From an uncultured Synergistales bacterium (GTDB lineage Bacteria > Synergistota > Synergistia > Synergistales > Aminobacteriaceae): a DNA stretch of 13,086 nucleotides. The stretch covers positions 1-13,086 of the forward strand of contig CALFXN010000457.1 in the NCBI GenBank assembly GCA_937957815.1, given 5' to 3'. The notes below the pieces were generated by a model, which was not told the DNA's origin, ran no database searches, and worked only from the letters and a program-made list of their open reading frames with translations. A program made the translations under genes and the position numbers. This document shows positions 1-7,602 of this stretch, one piece after another. The first letter of the stretch is position 1. Each line of letters begins with the position of its first letter.

Positions 1-67
1 GAGGCTCGTCGCGCGGTTCACGCTCGACGATGTCCCGCAGACGGGGCTCGTGCCGGAGAAGAACTGA
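1..67 (+). CDS. 3' end of an unidentified protein (partial)
   Basis: Reading from base 2 gives 21 codons ending in TGA at 65-67, with the C-terminal sequence ...TLDDVPQTGLVPEKN. The frame is GC-rich at third positions like the neighbouring genes, and a strong intrinsic terminator starts 25 bases after the stop, which supports a real gene end. Too little is visible to assign a family or function. It is separated from the aldolase gene by the terminator and a promoter, so it is probably a different transcription unit. Confidence 0.45.
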   Translation, partial: RLVARFTLDDVPQTGLVPEKN

Positions 68-92
68 GGAGGATCCCCGGAAGGGAACTCGG

Positions 93-130
93 GCGCCGTA
101 CGGCTTGTCGCCGCACGGCGCTTTTTCGTT
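93..130 (+). terminator. Intrinsic terminator of the left-edge gene
   Basis: The arms GCGCCGTACGGC (93-104) and GCCGCACGGCGC (110-121) pair over 12 positions with one A-C mismatch around a five-base loop. They are followed at once by TTTTTCGTTT. The GC-rich stem plus T-tract is the standard form of a Rho-independent terminator, here acting on the gene ending at 67. Confidence 0.85.
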
Positions 131-237
131 TCGTCCGTGACGTGTCGCGGGAAGGAACGCTCCTTTGTCGACATGCCATGCGTTCCGGGAGCCCTCCCGC
201 GAAGCGATCTTTTATCCCGAGTCATGGAACGTCGTTC

Positions 238-266
238 TTGATTTTGGAATGACGGTCGGATACGAT
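238..266 (+). promoter_or_regulatory. Probable sigma-70 promoter of the aldolase gene
   Basis: A -35-like TTGATT (238-243) lies 17 bases before a -10-like TACGAT (261-266); each matches the consensus at four of six positions. Transcription would begin near 273, leaving a leader of roughly 37 bases before the ATG at 310. The rest of the 131-309 intergenic stretch holds only weak inverted repeats (for example GGAACGC at 154-160 with GCGTTCC at 180-186) and no open reading frame I would defend. Confidence 0.5.
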
Positions 267-293
267 ACCGGTATGAATGGAATCCTTTCATAC
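265..293 (+). promoter_or_regulatory. Overlapping palindromes, candidate operator of the aldolase gene
   Basis: Two dyads overlap. ATACCGGTAT (265-274) is a perfect 10-base palindrome covering the -10 element. GTATGAA (271-277) is repeated inverted as TTCATAC (287-293) with nine bases between, covering the predicted start of transcription and ending just before the ribosome binding site. This is where a repressor would block transcription. The GTATGA half-site resembles repeats near the GntR regulator gene, so that regulator is the first candidate, but this is inferred from similarity only. Confidence 0.5.
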
Positions 294-309
294 TGAAGGA
301 GAGATGTCC

Positions 310-1275
310 ATGAATCCCGTTCTTGAACGGATCGGAACCTTCGGAATCGTTCCGGTCGTGACCATCGACCGGGCGGAGGATGCGGCCGCCCTCGGGCGGG
401 CGCTCGTCGACGGCGATCTTCCCGTCGCCGAGATCACGTTCCGGACGGCTGCGGCCGAAGACGCCATCAGGGCGCTGCACCGGGAGCTTCCCGACCTGCT
501 GATCGGCGCGGGAACGATCCTGTCGCCGGAACAGGCGGACCGCGCCGTGGCCGCGGGGGCTTCGTTCCTCGTGACGCCCGGATTCAACCCGACCGTCGTC
601 GACCACTGCGTCGCGCGCGACTACCCGATCGTCCCCGGCGTCAACTCGCCGTCGCAGGTCGAAAGCGGCCTCGAACGCGGCCTGACGGTCCTCAAGTTCT
701 TTCCCGCCGAGGCGTCCGGCGGCCTTCCGATGCTCAAGTCCCTCGGCGGCCCGTACGGCGACGTCCGCTTCATCCCCACGGGCGGCGTCGATATGACGAA
801 CCTCGCGGCATACGTGGCGTACCCGAAAGTCCACGCGGTCGGCGGGAGCTGGATGGTCAAGGCGGACCTGATCCGCGACGGGAAGTTCGCCGAGATCTCG
901 CGTCTGTGCCGCGAAGCGGTCGCGCTGATGCTCGGGTTCGCGCTCGCGCACGTCGGCGTCAACGAGACGTCGGCGGAGCGCGCGAACGAGGGCGCGGCAC
1001 GGTTCGAGAAGTTGTTCGGCTTCGCCGCGAAGGAGGGCAACAGCTCCGTCTTCGCCGGAAAGTTCATCGAACTCATGAAGCGGCCCTACCTCGGCGAGAA
1101 GGGGCACATCGCGATCGGAACGACCGACGTCGACCGCGCCGCCGCGTTCCTCTCCCGCAAGGGCGTGACGCTCCTGCCCGATACGGCGAAGCGCGACGAG
1201 AAGACGGGAGTTCTCAAGGCCGTCTATCTCGACCTCGAAATCGGCGGGTTCGCCGTCCACCTCGTGAAGCGATAG
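310..1275 (+). CDS. KDPG/KHG aldolase fused to a C-terminal VOC (glyoxalase-like) domain
   Basis: Class I aldolase predicted to cleave 2-keto-3-deoxy-6-phosphogluconate to pyruvate and glyceraldehyde 3-phosphate in the cytoplasm; it may also act on 4-hydroxy-2-oxoglutarate. Residues 1 to about 205 are the aldolase: EITFRT carries the expected Glu41 and Arg45, GAGT is at 67-70, the Schiff-base lysine is Lys129 in LKFFPAE, and PTGGV at 156-160 with GGSWM at 178-182 form the phosphate site. Family members usually end near 205-215 residues. Here about 110 more follow (207-321), with VOC features: AHVGVN (His214), IELM (Glu254) and GHIAIGT (His266). The ATG at 310 is chosen because AAGGAG at 296-301 is eight bases upstream; ATGs at 277 and 304 are badly placed. 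The gene stands alone but completes the pathway with the dehydratase and kinase further right. The role of the VOC half is unknown. Confidence 0.93.
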   Translation: MNPVLERIGTFGIVPVVTIDRAEDAAALGRALVDGDLPVAEITFRTAAAEDAIRALHRELPDLLIGAGTILSPEQADRAVAAGASFLVTPGFNPTVVDHCVARDYPIVPGVNSPSQVESGLERGLTVLKFFPAEASGGLPMLKSLGGPYGDVRFIPTGGVDMTNLAAYVAYPKVHAVGGSWMVKADLIRDGKFAEISRLCREAVALMLGFALAHVGVNETSAERANEGAARFEKLFGFAAKEGNSSVFAGKFIELMKRPYLGEKGHIAIGTTDVDRAAAFLSRKGVTLLPDTAKRDEKTGVLKAVYLDLEIGGFAVHLVKR

Positions 1276-1311
1276 GGCTTTCGCCGTTTTTCGCGGAATC
1301 GGGCGTACGCA

Positions 1312-1358
1312 GAAGAGAATGGGGAGACGGGCGATCGCTTTGTCTTCCCATTCTCTTC
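1312..1358. terminator. Long hairpin between convergent genes, probable bidirectional terminator
   Basis: The arms at 1312-1328 (GAAGAGAATGGGGAGAC) and 1342-1358 (GTCTTCCCATTCTCTTC) pair over 17 positions with one G-T wobble. The 13-base loop contains the palindrome GCGATCGC. It lies between the stop codons of the aldolase (plus) and the amidohydrolase (minus), the usual place for a shared terminator. Neither side shows a clear T-tract, so it could instead act as an mRNA 3'-end stabiliser. A separate GCGTACGC palindrome sits at 1303-1310. Confidence 0.6.
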
Positions 1359-1382
1359 ATCAAATCAAGGCATAAGCAAAAG

Positions 1383-2573
1383 TCACTTCAGGTATTCGAA
1401 GGCGATGGAGGCGTGGAGCGCCGCTCCCATCCAGAGCACGGACTCGTCGATATCGAACTTCGGAGAATGGTGCGCGTACGAGCCGGCCTTCCCGGCGCCT
1501 CCGCACCCCAGAAAGCAGTACGCTCCGGGTATCTTCTGAAGGTAGCAGCTGAAATCTTCCGACCCCATCTGGGGGTCTTCTTCAAGAAGCGCCTCTCGTC
1601 CCAAAAGCGAGCCCGCCGTATCGCGAGCAAGCGCGGCGACGGCGCTGTCGTTGTGAAGGGCCGGGAGCCCGGCTTCGAACGAGAACGCCGCCTCGCAGCG
1701 ATGCGTTGCCGCACAATGGTCCGCGACGCGGCGGATTCCATCGCGGAGCATGTTCTGGACCTCATCGCGGTAGGCTCGCGTCGTCCCCTGCAATTCTACG
1801 CGGTCGGGGATCACGTTGAATGTCTCCGAGGACGGTTTGAAGACGCCGACGCTGACGACCGCGGCATCAAGCGGGCGTTTTTCCCGGCTCACGATGGTCT
1901 GGAGGTTCATCACGAAGTTCGATGCTGCGACGATCGGATCCCTCGACCACTCCGGAAAGGCGCCGTGGCTTCCCTTGCCTCTGATGACGACACTCCATTT
2001 GCCGCTCGCCGTCATGCGGGGGCCGAAACCGTAGGAAAAAACGCCCGACGGAAGCGTCGCTTGAATGTGCATCCCGAAAATGGCGTCCACCCCGTTCAGG
2101 GCGCCGTCTCCGATCATGCCGACAGCGCCGGATGGAGAACCGCCTTCCTCCGCCGGCTGGAACAAAAGGCGGACGCGCCCGCGCAGTGAATCGCGAAAGC
2201 GGGACAAAACCTTCGCCGCTCCCAGCAACATCGTCGCATGAGCGTCGTGTCCGCAGGCATGGCTGACGCCGTCGGTCCGCGACGCGTACTCGGCTCCCGT
2301 GTCCTCAGTCAGCGAGAAGGCGTCGATATCCGCACGCAAAGCAAAGGTCTTGCCGCTCCCCGCACCGCCCTGCAGCTCGGCGATAAGCCCCGAACGCGTC
2401 CCATGGATGCCACGTTGTATGATATCGAACCCGAGCGGTTCGACCAGTTCGGCAAGAATCTGCGTTGTACGGAACTCCCGCCAGGCCAATTCCGGGTGCA
2501 TATGGAAATCGCGGCGCAGGCGCACGAGTTCAGGCTGCACACCCCGGGCGCATTCCCTGATTTTTTCGAGCAT
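1383..2573 (-). CDS. M20D-family metallo-amidohydrolase (N-acyl amino acid / hippurate hydrolase-like)
   Basis: Cytoplasmic zinc-type hydrolase predicted to cleave an amide bond, typically removing an acyl group from an amino acid or similar conjugate. The 396 residues match the usual family length. Visible are HMHPEL (24-29), the metal motif HACGHDAH (Cys107, His109), QPAEEGG with catalytic Glu142 and ligand Glu143, GMH with His169, GSHGAFP of the lid/dimer domain (His203), MGSEDF (336-341) and the C-terminal HHSPKFD (His368/369). All catalytic positions I can check are intact and there is no signal peptide. GAAGGAAGG precedes the ATG. It is the last gene of the transporter operon, 18 bases after the second permease, so it probably acts on the imported compound. 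The exact substrate cannot be read from the sequence. Confidence 0.92.
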   Translation of the reverse strand: MLEKIRECARGVQPELVRLRRDFHMHPELAWREFRTTQILAELVEPLGFDIIQRGIHGTRSGLIAELQGGAGSGKTFALRADIDAFSLTEDTGAEYASRTDGVSHACGHDAHATMLLGAAKVLSRFRDSLRGRVRLLFQPAEEGGSPSGAVGMIGDGALNGVDAIFGMHIQATLPSGVFSYGFGPRMTASGKWSVVIRGKGSHGAFPEWSRDPIVAASNFVMNLQTIVSREKRPLDAAVVSVGVFKPSSETFNVIPDRVELQGTTRAYRDEVQNMLRDGIRRVADHCAATHRCEAAFSFEAGLPALHNDSAVAALARDTAGSLLGREALLEEDPQMGSEDFSCYLQKIPGAYCFLGCGGAGKAGSYAHHSPKFDIDESVLWMGAALHASIAFEYLK

Positions 2574-2591
2574 CGTCGTAACCGCCTTCCT

Positions 2592-3725
2592 TCATTCGTC
2601 GCCGGCGTTCCGGTCCCTGATGCGGCGCCATGCGTGGAGCGCCAGCGCCACGCAGAAGACGGCATACGATATGAACACTCTGAAAAATTCCCCGACCTGG
2701 ACGTTGCCCATCAGATTTTTGCCCGCCTGGGGCGAAACGACGAACAACGTGTGGAAGAGCAGCGTTCCCAGCAGCGCCTGGCCGACGGTGGCCCGCGCCA
2801 CGGACGCCCCGCCGATCAGAAGCGAAGCGACCGCGAAGGTGCCGACCTGGACGTGGCTGCCGTATGTCTGAAGGTTGCCCATGTTCTGCAGGAAAACGAT
2901 CTGCCCCAGACCCGCGAGCACCGTCGAGAAGACGATCGCCGCAACGCGCACCCGGTCGACGGCGATGCCGGACACTTCCGCGATGGTGCGGTCCTGCCCC
3001 ACGGCGCGGAAGTCCTGTCCCAGCTTGGTCCGGAACAGAAAGTACATTCCCGCGCACAGAAGCCCGATGATGAGAAACGTCCCGACCGGAATCGTGATCG
3101 GGATGCTGGGGGGAATCGTCACGTCCCAACCCATCCACGCGCAGAAGTTCCGGATGTCCGGCATGGTGATCCGGATCTTCCAGAGGTTATCGATGCTGTA
3201 CTGCACGCTGCGGAGATCGATCGTATTGACGAGTCCGATTCCCGGCCCCGCGCCGCTTTTGTCCGGAAGCAGCATGCTTGCCAGGCGCACGGGAATGATC
3301 CATCCCACGAACGTCAGGCAGACCAGCTGATACAGCCCGTTGGCGAAAAAACCGAGAATGATGCCTGTTATCATCTCCTTTCCCTTGGCTTTGTTGAACA
3401 GAATTCCCGTCAGCCAGCCGAAGAGAACGGAAAGGGGAATCGAGAGAACGCAGGTCGAGAGAACGCCGACGAATCCCCGGAATTCCAGATTCACGACGAG
3501 GATATAGGCCAGCTGTGCCGCCATGGCGCCGAGGACGATGCCGAAATTGAGCCCCATTCCGGCAAGGACTGGAATGATCAGGGATATGACGAGGAACGAA
3601 TTGCGCGCAAGGCGGGTGATGATCTCGTTCAGCAGAAACGAGGCCCCCAGTCCCGAATAATAGGCTCCGGTGCCGCAGAGCGCGACGAAAAAGAGGGGGA
3701 CCGAGTTTTTCCGGACGAAGTTCAT
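2592..3725 (-). CDS. ABC transporter permease (BPD_transp_2 family), second of a pair
   Basis: Inner-membrane channel subunit of the importer. The 377 residues contain about eight to ten hydrophobic segments, for example near 8-28, 44-76, 84-108, 118-140, 211-231 and 262-282. The cytoplasmic coupling loop G-Q-D-F-R-AVG (236-260) has the GxxxxAVGxxxxxAxxxGI pattern of sugar/BmpA-type permeases. The ATG at 3725 is chosen because AGGAGG lies ten bases upstream and it overlaps the previous stop in an ATGA arrangement; the frame stays open far upstream, but that part is antisense-like and is covered by the first permease. It probably pairs with the first permease to make a heterodimer. It resembles that protein in plan but differs clearly in sequence, with a longer periplasmic stretch around 150-210. 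Confidence 0.93.
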   Translation of the reverse strand: MNFVRKNSVPLFFVALCGTGAYYSGLGASFLLNEIITRLARNSFLVISLIIPVLAGMGLNFGIVLGAMAAQLAYILVVNLEFRGFVGVLSTCVLSIPLSVLFGWLTGILFNKAKGKEMITGIILGFFANGLYQLVCLTFVGWIIPVRLASMLLPDKSGAGPGIGLVNTIDLRSVQYSIDNLWKIRITMPDIRNFCAWMGWDVTIPPSIPITIPVGTFLIIGLLCAGMYFLFRTKLGQDFRAVGQDRTIAEVSGIAVDRVRVAAIVFSTVLAGLGQIVFLQNMGNLQTYGSHVQVGTFAVASLLIGGASVARATVGQALLGTLLFHTLFVVSPQAGKNLMGNVQVGEFFRVFISYAVFCVALALHAWRRIRDRNAGDE

Positions 3726-4768
3726 GCCGCGTCCGCCTCCTTTCTCGTCAGGGCGTAGAGGATGATGCCGTTGCTGATGATGATGCGCAGGATCTCGGAC
3801 ATATTGTCGCTGAAGACGACATTCGCCACCGGCATCGAAACCACGAGGACGGACTGGAACAGGAAATTCCCGATCAATACATGCGACAGCGTGATTCGCT
3901 TCATGCTGGCTCCGCCGATAAGGACGGAGGCGACGGCGAAAAACGCCATGAAGAGCGGAGCCTGGTAGAGTTGGAGAAACCCGAAACTCTGGGCGTACAC
4001 GAGCATCCCGACCGCCGCGAGCGCATTGGAGACAACCGAGGCGATAAGACGGTATCTGTCGACGTCGAGCCCCATGGATCGCGCGAAACGGGGATTGTTT
4101 CCCACCGCAGTCATCGCGACGCCGGTTTTCGAACGCAGAAACATCCACATCAGCAGACAGAACAGCGCGAAAAATAGAAGCGTCCCGGTCGGGATATCGA
4201 CGCCCATCACCCGGAAGGACCAGAGGTTGTCCAGAATTCTGTCGAACCACCCCTTCAGCGTGATGGTATTGCGAAGGCCCGTTCCGCCGTACGGCCAAAT
4301 CATTTCCTTATTGTGAAAGGGCGCCAGGGTCCAGAAGATGCACATCAGGGAGACGATCGAAAAACCAAAGTACGTTCCGACCGTCATCTCCTGCCCCTTG
4401 ACCCTGTTCAAAAGCAGCGCGTAGAGCCATCCGGTCGCGGCCCCAAGAACGACCGCGACGACGATCGCCGCCGCAAAGGCCGTCGCGCCGCGCAGGTTCA
4501 GCTCGATAACCGCGGTTCCGCCCACCAGTCCGCATATGATCCCCAGAGGCAGGGCGAAGTTCGGTCCCATTCCGGCCTGAATCGTCGGGATCATCGCCAG
4601 CGCCAGGATTCCGTTCATTCCGAAGCGGACAAGCATGCTCGAGAACAGCTGCCCCATCGGAAGCCCCAGATAGAACGCGTGCGCCAGCAGATAGACCAGA
4701 AACACGACGATAACGCTTCTCGCCATCCCGAAATTGCGCAGTCCCCGGGACACCATTCCGTCCCGCAT
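3722..4768 (-). CDS. ABC transporter permease (BPD_transp_2 family), first of a pair
   Basis: Inner-membrane subunit of the same importer, 348 residues with hydrophobic segments near 17-37, 53-80, 96-120, 134-150, 196-212, 242-262, 272-290 and 296-316. The coupling loop at 216-240 (GVAMTAVGNNPRFARSMGL) is the family motif that contacts the ATPase. The start is the ATG at 4768, which shares one base with the ATPase stop (TGATG) and has GAGGTG seven bases upstream; a GTG directly before it, at 4771, is a less likely alternative. The 3' end overlaps the second permease by four bases, so the two are likely translationally coupled. The family serves sugar, autoinducer and nucleoside importers, so it does not define the substrate. 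Confidence 0.93.
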   Translation of the reverse strand: MRDGMVSRGLRNFGMARSVIVVFLVYLLAHAFYLGLPMGQLFSSMLVRFGMNGILALAMIPTIQAGMGPNFALPLGIICGLVGGTAVIELNLRGATAFAAAIVVAVVLGAATGWLYALLLNRVKGQEMTVGTYFGFSIVSLMCIFWTLAPFHNKEMIWPYGGTGLRNTITLKGWFDRILDNLWSFRVMGVDIPTGTLLFFALFCLLMWMFLRSKTGVAMTAVGNNPRFARSMGLDVDRYRLIASVVSNALAAVGMLVYAQSFGFLQLYQAPLFMAFFAVASVLIGGASMKRITLSHVLIGNFLFQSVLVVSMPVANVVFSDNMSEILRIIISNGIILYALTRKEADAA

Positions 4769-6360
4769 CACGCCGCACCTCTTTCGCTCGCGCGGCCGTC
4801 TTTCGCCGCGCCGGCCATCAGAAGCCCGAGCTCGCGATTCGAAGCGTTCCAGGGGACGATTCCCGCCAGACGTCCTTCATAGATCACGGCGATTCGGTCG
4901 CAGACGGCGCGCAGCTCCGCGAGCTCCGACGACGTGATGACGATCGTGACGCCGTGCGTCCGGTTCAAATCGCACAGCAGGTCCAGAACGATCTTCTTGG
5001 CCCCGATATCGATGCCCCGCGTCGGTTCGGAGACGAACAGAAGATCCGGCGAAAGCGTCAGCGCCGCGGCGATACAGACCTTCTGCTGGTTGCCTCCGGA
5101 CAGGCGTCGCGTGTGCTGGCCTTCGCCGCCGGCGCGGATATCCAGATCCCGCATCATTCTCGCGGCGTGCGCGCGCATCGCGGCGGCGTCGATCCGGTTC
5201 AGTCCCGCGATCTTTTTCAGGAACTTCCCCTGCGTCTGCATCGCACGGATCGCGATGTTCAGCTCGATCGACTGGTCGAGCAGCAGCCCGACGCCCCTGC
5301 GGTCTTCGGAGACGAGAGCCATCTTCGCGTTCATCGCTTCCCGCGGATTGTTCAGGGGGACGGCGCGACCGTCCTTCGTCACGTCGCCTTCGGCGGGATA
5401 GAGCCCCATGATGCCGTTGGCGATACCCACCTTGCCCTGTCCGGCCAAACCGGCGAAGCCGAGGATTTCTCCCCGGCGGACTTCCAGGGAAACATCCCTG
5501 ACTTCTTCGCCCGGCATGTGCACCCTGAGATTCCTGACGCTCAGAATCGCGGCGCCCGTCTCCGGGACGGAGCGCTCCCGAACCGATTCCGTGACCCTGC
5601 GGCCGACCATGAGCTCCGCCAGTCGCTCGACGTCGGCTTCTCCGCCGCTCAACCGATCGACAAGTTCCCCGTCCCGCATGATCGTGACGTGATCGGAAAC
5701 CGCTACGACCTCGGTCAGGCGATGGGATATGAAAAGAATGGAAATTCCCTTTTCCCGCAGGCGACGCATCGCGCCGAGCAACGTATCCGCCTCCGACTCC
5801 GTGAGCACGGCGGTCGGCTCGTCCAGAACCAGCAGCCTGATTTTGGACTTGTCCAGCTCGCGCGCTATCTCCACGAACTGCATGTACCCCACGGGAAGAC
5901 CGCGAACCGGCATCATTTCGTCAATGGAAACTTCCAGGGAATCCAGCGCTGCACGGACATCCCTGCGCATCGCCGGATAATCCAGCGTCTCCATTTTTTT
6001 GCCGAAAACGCGGCTGAGGAAATTTGGTTTCGTTTTCTCCCGGTTGAGTTTGACATTTTCCAGAACGCTGAAGCCGGGGAGCAGGACGAATTCCTGATGC
6101 ACCATTCCGATTCCAAGCTTCATGGCTTCTTTGGGACTCGAGATATCGACGTTTCTGCCGTCGAAGAGAATCTCGCCGGTGAATCCTCCCGTATTGCGGA
6201 TGACCGGCATGCCGAACAGGACGTTCATGAGCGTGGATTTCCCCGCGCCGTTCTCGCCGATCAGCGAATGGATTTCCCCTTCCTCCACCGCCAGGTTCAC
6301 GCCTTTCAGAACCCTGTTGCCGGCATAGTCCTTGGATATGTTGCGCATTTCGAGTATCAT
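4768..6360 (-). CDS. ABC importer ATP-binding protein with two nucleotide-binding domains (RbsA/MglA type)
   Basis: Energises the importer at the cytoplasmic face. The 530 residues hold two NBDs. NBD1 has Walker A GENGAGKST (35-43), Q-loop Gln89, a variant signature LPVGYMQ (155-161), Walker B LLVLDEPTAVLT (176-187) and His213. NBD2 has a degenerate P-loop GLAGQGKVG (304-312), an intact signature LSGGNQQK (420-427) and Walker B VSEPTRGID (443-451), with Ser where Asp is usual. A good site and a weakened site are typical of CUT2 sugar and BmpA-type ATPases. The ATG at 6360 has only a poor GAGGCGG ribosome site. It follows the binding protein gene after a 110-base gap with a hairpin, and its stop overlaps the first permease start. 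Confidence 0.95.
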   Translation of the reverse strand: MILEMRNISKDYAGNRVLKGVNLAVEEGEIHSLIGENGAGKSTLMNVLFGMPVIRNTGGFTGEILFDGRNVDISSPKEAMKLGIGMVHQEFVLLPGFSVLENVKLNREKTKPNFLSRVFGKKMETLDYPAMRRDVRAALDSLEVSIDEMMPVRGLPVGYMQFVEIARELDKSKIRLLVLDEPTAVLTESEADTLLGAMRRLREKGISILFISHRLTEVVAVSDHVTIMRDGELVDRLSGGEADVERLAELMVGRRVTESVRERSVPETGAAILSVRNLRVHMPGEEVRDVSLEVRRGEILGFAGLAGQGKVGIANGIMGLYPAEGDVTKDGRAVPLNNPREAMNAKMALVSEDRRGVGLLLDQSIELNIAIRAMQTQGKFLKKIAGLNRIDAAAMRAHAARMMRDLDIRAGGEGQHTRRLSGGNQQKVCIAAALTLSPDLLFVSEPTRGIDIGAKKIVLDLLCDLNRTHGVTIVITSSELAELRAVCDRIAVIYEGRLAGIVPWNASNRELGLLMAGAAKDGRASERGAA

Positions 6361-6379
6361 CGCTCACACCGCCTCAATC

Positions 6380-6407
6380 GAATAAGGGGGCATTCGCCCC
6401 CTTATTC
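6380..6407 (-). promoter_or_regulatory. Intergenic hairpin inside the transporter operon (attenuator or mRNA stabiliser)
   Basis: GAATAAGGGGGC (6380-6391) and GCCCCCTTATTC (6396-6407) form a perfect 12-bp stem closed by a four-base loop. It stands between the binding protein gene and the ATPase gene. On the transcript it is followed by GATTGAGG, so the T-tract is weak. Such hairpins after binding-protein genes commonly cause partial termination or protect the upstream mRNA, giving much more binding protein than membrane components. That is the most likely role here. Confidence 0.75.
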
Positions 6408-6470
6408 GCAGGTATTGCCGCATCGAGAGCCTTTCAGGACGACGTTGTCTCCGGACGTGAGAACACGAGG

Positions 6471-7583
6471 CTACTTTTTATCGAAAACGCGAAACTCTCC
6501 CGCGCAGAGCAACAGATTCGGCGTCTTTTCGTCGTAGGCGCGGATCTCCGTCTTTTCGCCCAGGTGCTTTCTGATCAACGCCTCCATCTTTGCGCGATCG
6601 TACCCTTTCACCTTGCCGTCGGCTACGTCGAAACAATACTCCATGGCGGCCCGCGAAACTCCAAGCGTGTAGGGAATCGCGGGGCACGCGAAACGTCCGC
6701 TCACGCCCGCCTCGTTGATTTTCTTCTGGATCGCGTCGAGAATATAGGCGACATCTCCGCGTTTATCGGCGGGAATGGCGATGCCCAACGCGCCGGGGTA
6801 TCCCAGGTAGGGACTCGGATCGCAAAGATCGACGATCATCGCGCCCTGCTCCACGGCGGAACGAATCATGGGCTCCATCATCGAGTTGTTTGTTCCGAAG
6901 AAGACGGTATCCTTGCCGTGCTTTTCGATCTGGCGCGCCACGTCTTCGATGATGAACTGTTGCGTCCCGGCGACACCAGCGTCGCCGGTCGGATCGGGGG
7001 CGTTCACCGATACGAACTTCATGCCGTTTTTTTCGCAGGCTCTCTGAATGCGCCCGACGCGGTCCACATTCAGCGGACGGGACATATGGCGAGGGAAGGA
7101 ATAGTGAATGAACGTCTTCGCGCCCATTTTCGCGGCGATCGGAATGGCCACTTCTCCGCGAACGGGGTGATCCGCGTCCAGGACGATGTTGTTGACGGAG
7201 GCCATCAGATGCGGATCCTCGTGCGTGTTGTTGCTGACGAAGAAGATATCCGGGCGGAATTCTTTCGCCTTCTGGATTCCGGCGACGCATCCGGGCACGG
7301 CCTGGTTGATGAAGATCGCCTTGACGTCAGGGTCGGTCGCCATGCTGAGGATCTGCTGAATGGTCGTCTCCTGCTCATCCATGAATTTGTCGGGATATGT
7401 CAGGTGGATGACGCGTTCCTTGCCGTGCTGCCGGACCATTTCCTCGGCGACGCGATACTCCTCTTCGGCCTGGGAGGTCGTCCCCGTGAGGAAGCCCACC
7501 TTCGCCGCCCCCATTGCGGAGCCCGCCAGACAAAGCGACAACAGAGAGGTTACAGCCAAAACCCTATTCCACCGTTTGAACAT
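6471..7583 (-). CDS. DUF3798-type secreted substrate-binding protein of the importer
   Basis: Predicted periplasmic ligand-binding protein. Of 370 residues, the first 24-26 form a Sec signal peptide (basic MFKRWNR, then a hydrophobic core, cleavage near SAMGA). Leu-Ser-Leu-Cys is not a proper lipobox, so it should be soluble. I recognise the DUF3798 pattern: TTSQAEEEYR (35-44), HEDP (121-124), TFIHYSFPRHMS (157-168), APDPTGDAG (195-203) and GYPGA (261-265). The alternating fold resembles periplasmic-binding-protein type I (BmpA/RbsB-like), fitting the ATPase and permeases encoded next. The start at 7583 has AGGAGGAGG directly upstream; a TTG at 7616 is open in frame but has no ribosome site. 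It is first in the operon and read from a near-consensus promoter. The ligand is unknown. Confidence 0.85.
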   Translation of the reverse strand: MFKRWNRVLAVTSLLSLCLAGSAMGAAKVGFLTGTTSQAEEEYRVAEEMVRQHGKERVIHLTYPDKFMDEQETTIQQILSMATDPDVKAIFINQAVPGCVAGIQKAKEFRPDIFFVSNNTHEDPHLMASVNNIVLDADHPVRGEVAIPIAAKMGAKTFIHYSFPRHMSRPLNVDRVGRIQRACEKNGMKFVSVNAPDPTGDAGVAGTQQFIIEDVARQIEKHGKDTVFFGTNNSMMEPMIRSAVEQGAMIVDLCDPSPYLGYPGALGIAIPADKRGDVAYILDAIQKKINEAGVSGRFACPAIPYTLGVSRAAMEYCFDVADGKVKGYDRAKMEALIRKHLGEKTEIRAYDEKTPNLLLCAGEFRVFDKK

Positions 7584-7602
7584 GTAGTTCCTCCTCCTAT
7601 TC

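Noticed and set aside
277..309. An earlier ATG (277) for the aldolase.
   Set aside because: It lies within the inverted repeat near the predicted start of transcription and has no ribosome site; the ATG at 310 has AAGGAG eight bases upstream and fits the family N-terminus.
906..2189. A 427-codon plus-strand frame running from inside the aldolase gene through the hairpin into the amidohydrolase.
   Set aside because: Arg-rich start overlapping the aldolase in another frame and antisense to the amidohydrolase; no family features.
2238..3758. A 506-codon plus-strand open frame over the amidohydrolase and second permease.
   Set aside because: Low-complexity, charged composition, no domain, no ribosome site; it is a shadow of well-supported genes.
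6471..7583. Possible lipoprotein nature of the first binding protein (Leu-Ser-Leu-Cys in the signal peptide).
   Set aside because: The residue before Cys is Leu, not Gly, Ala or Ser, so it does not meet the lipobox rule.
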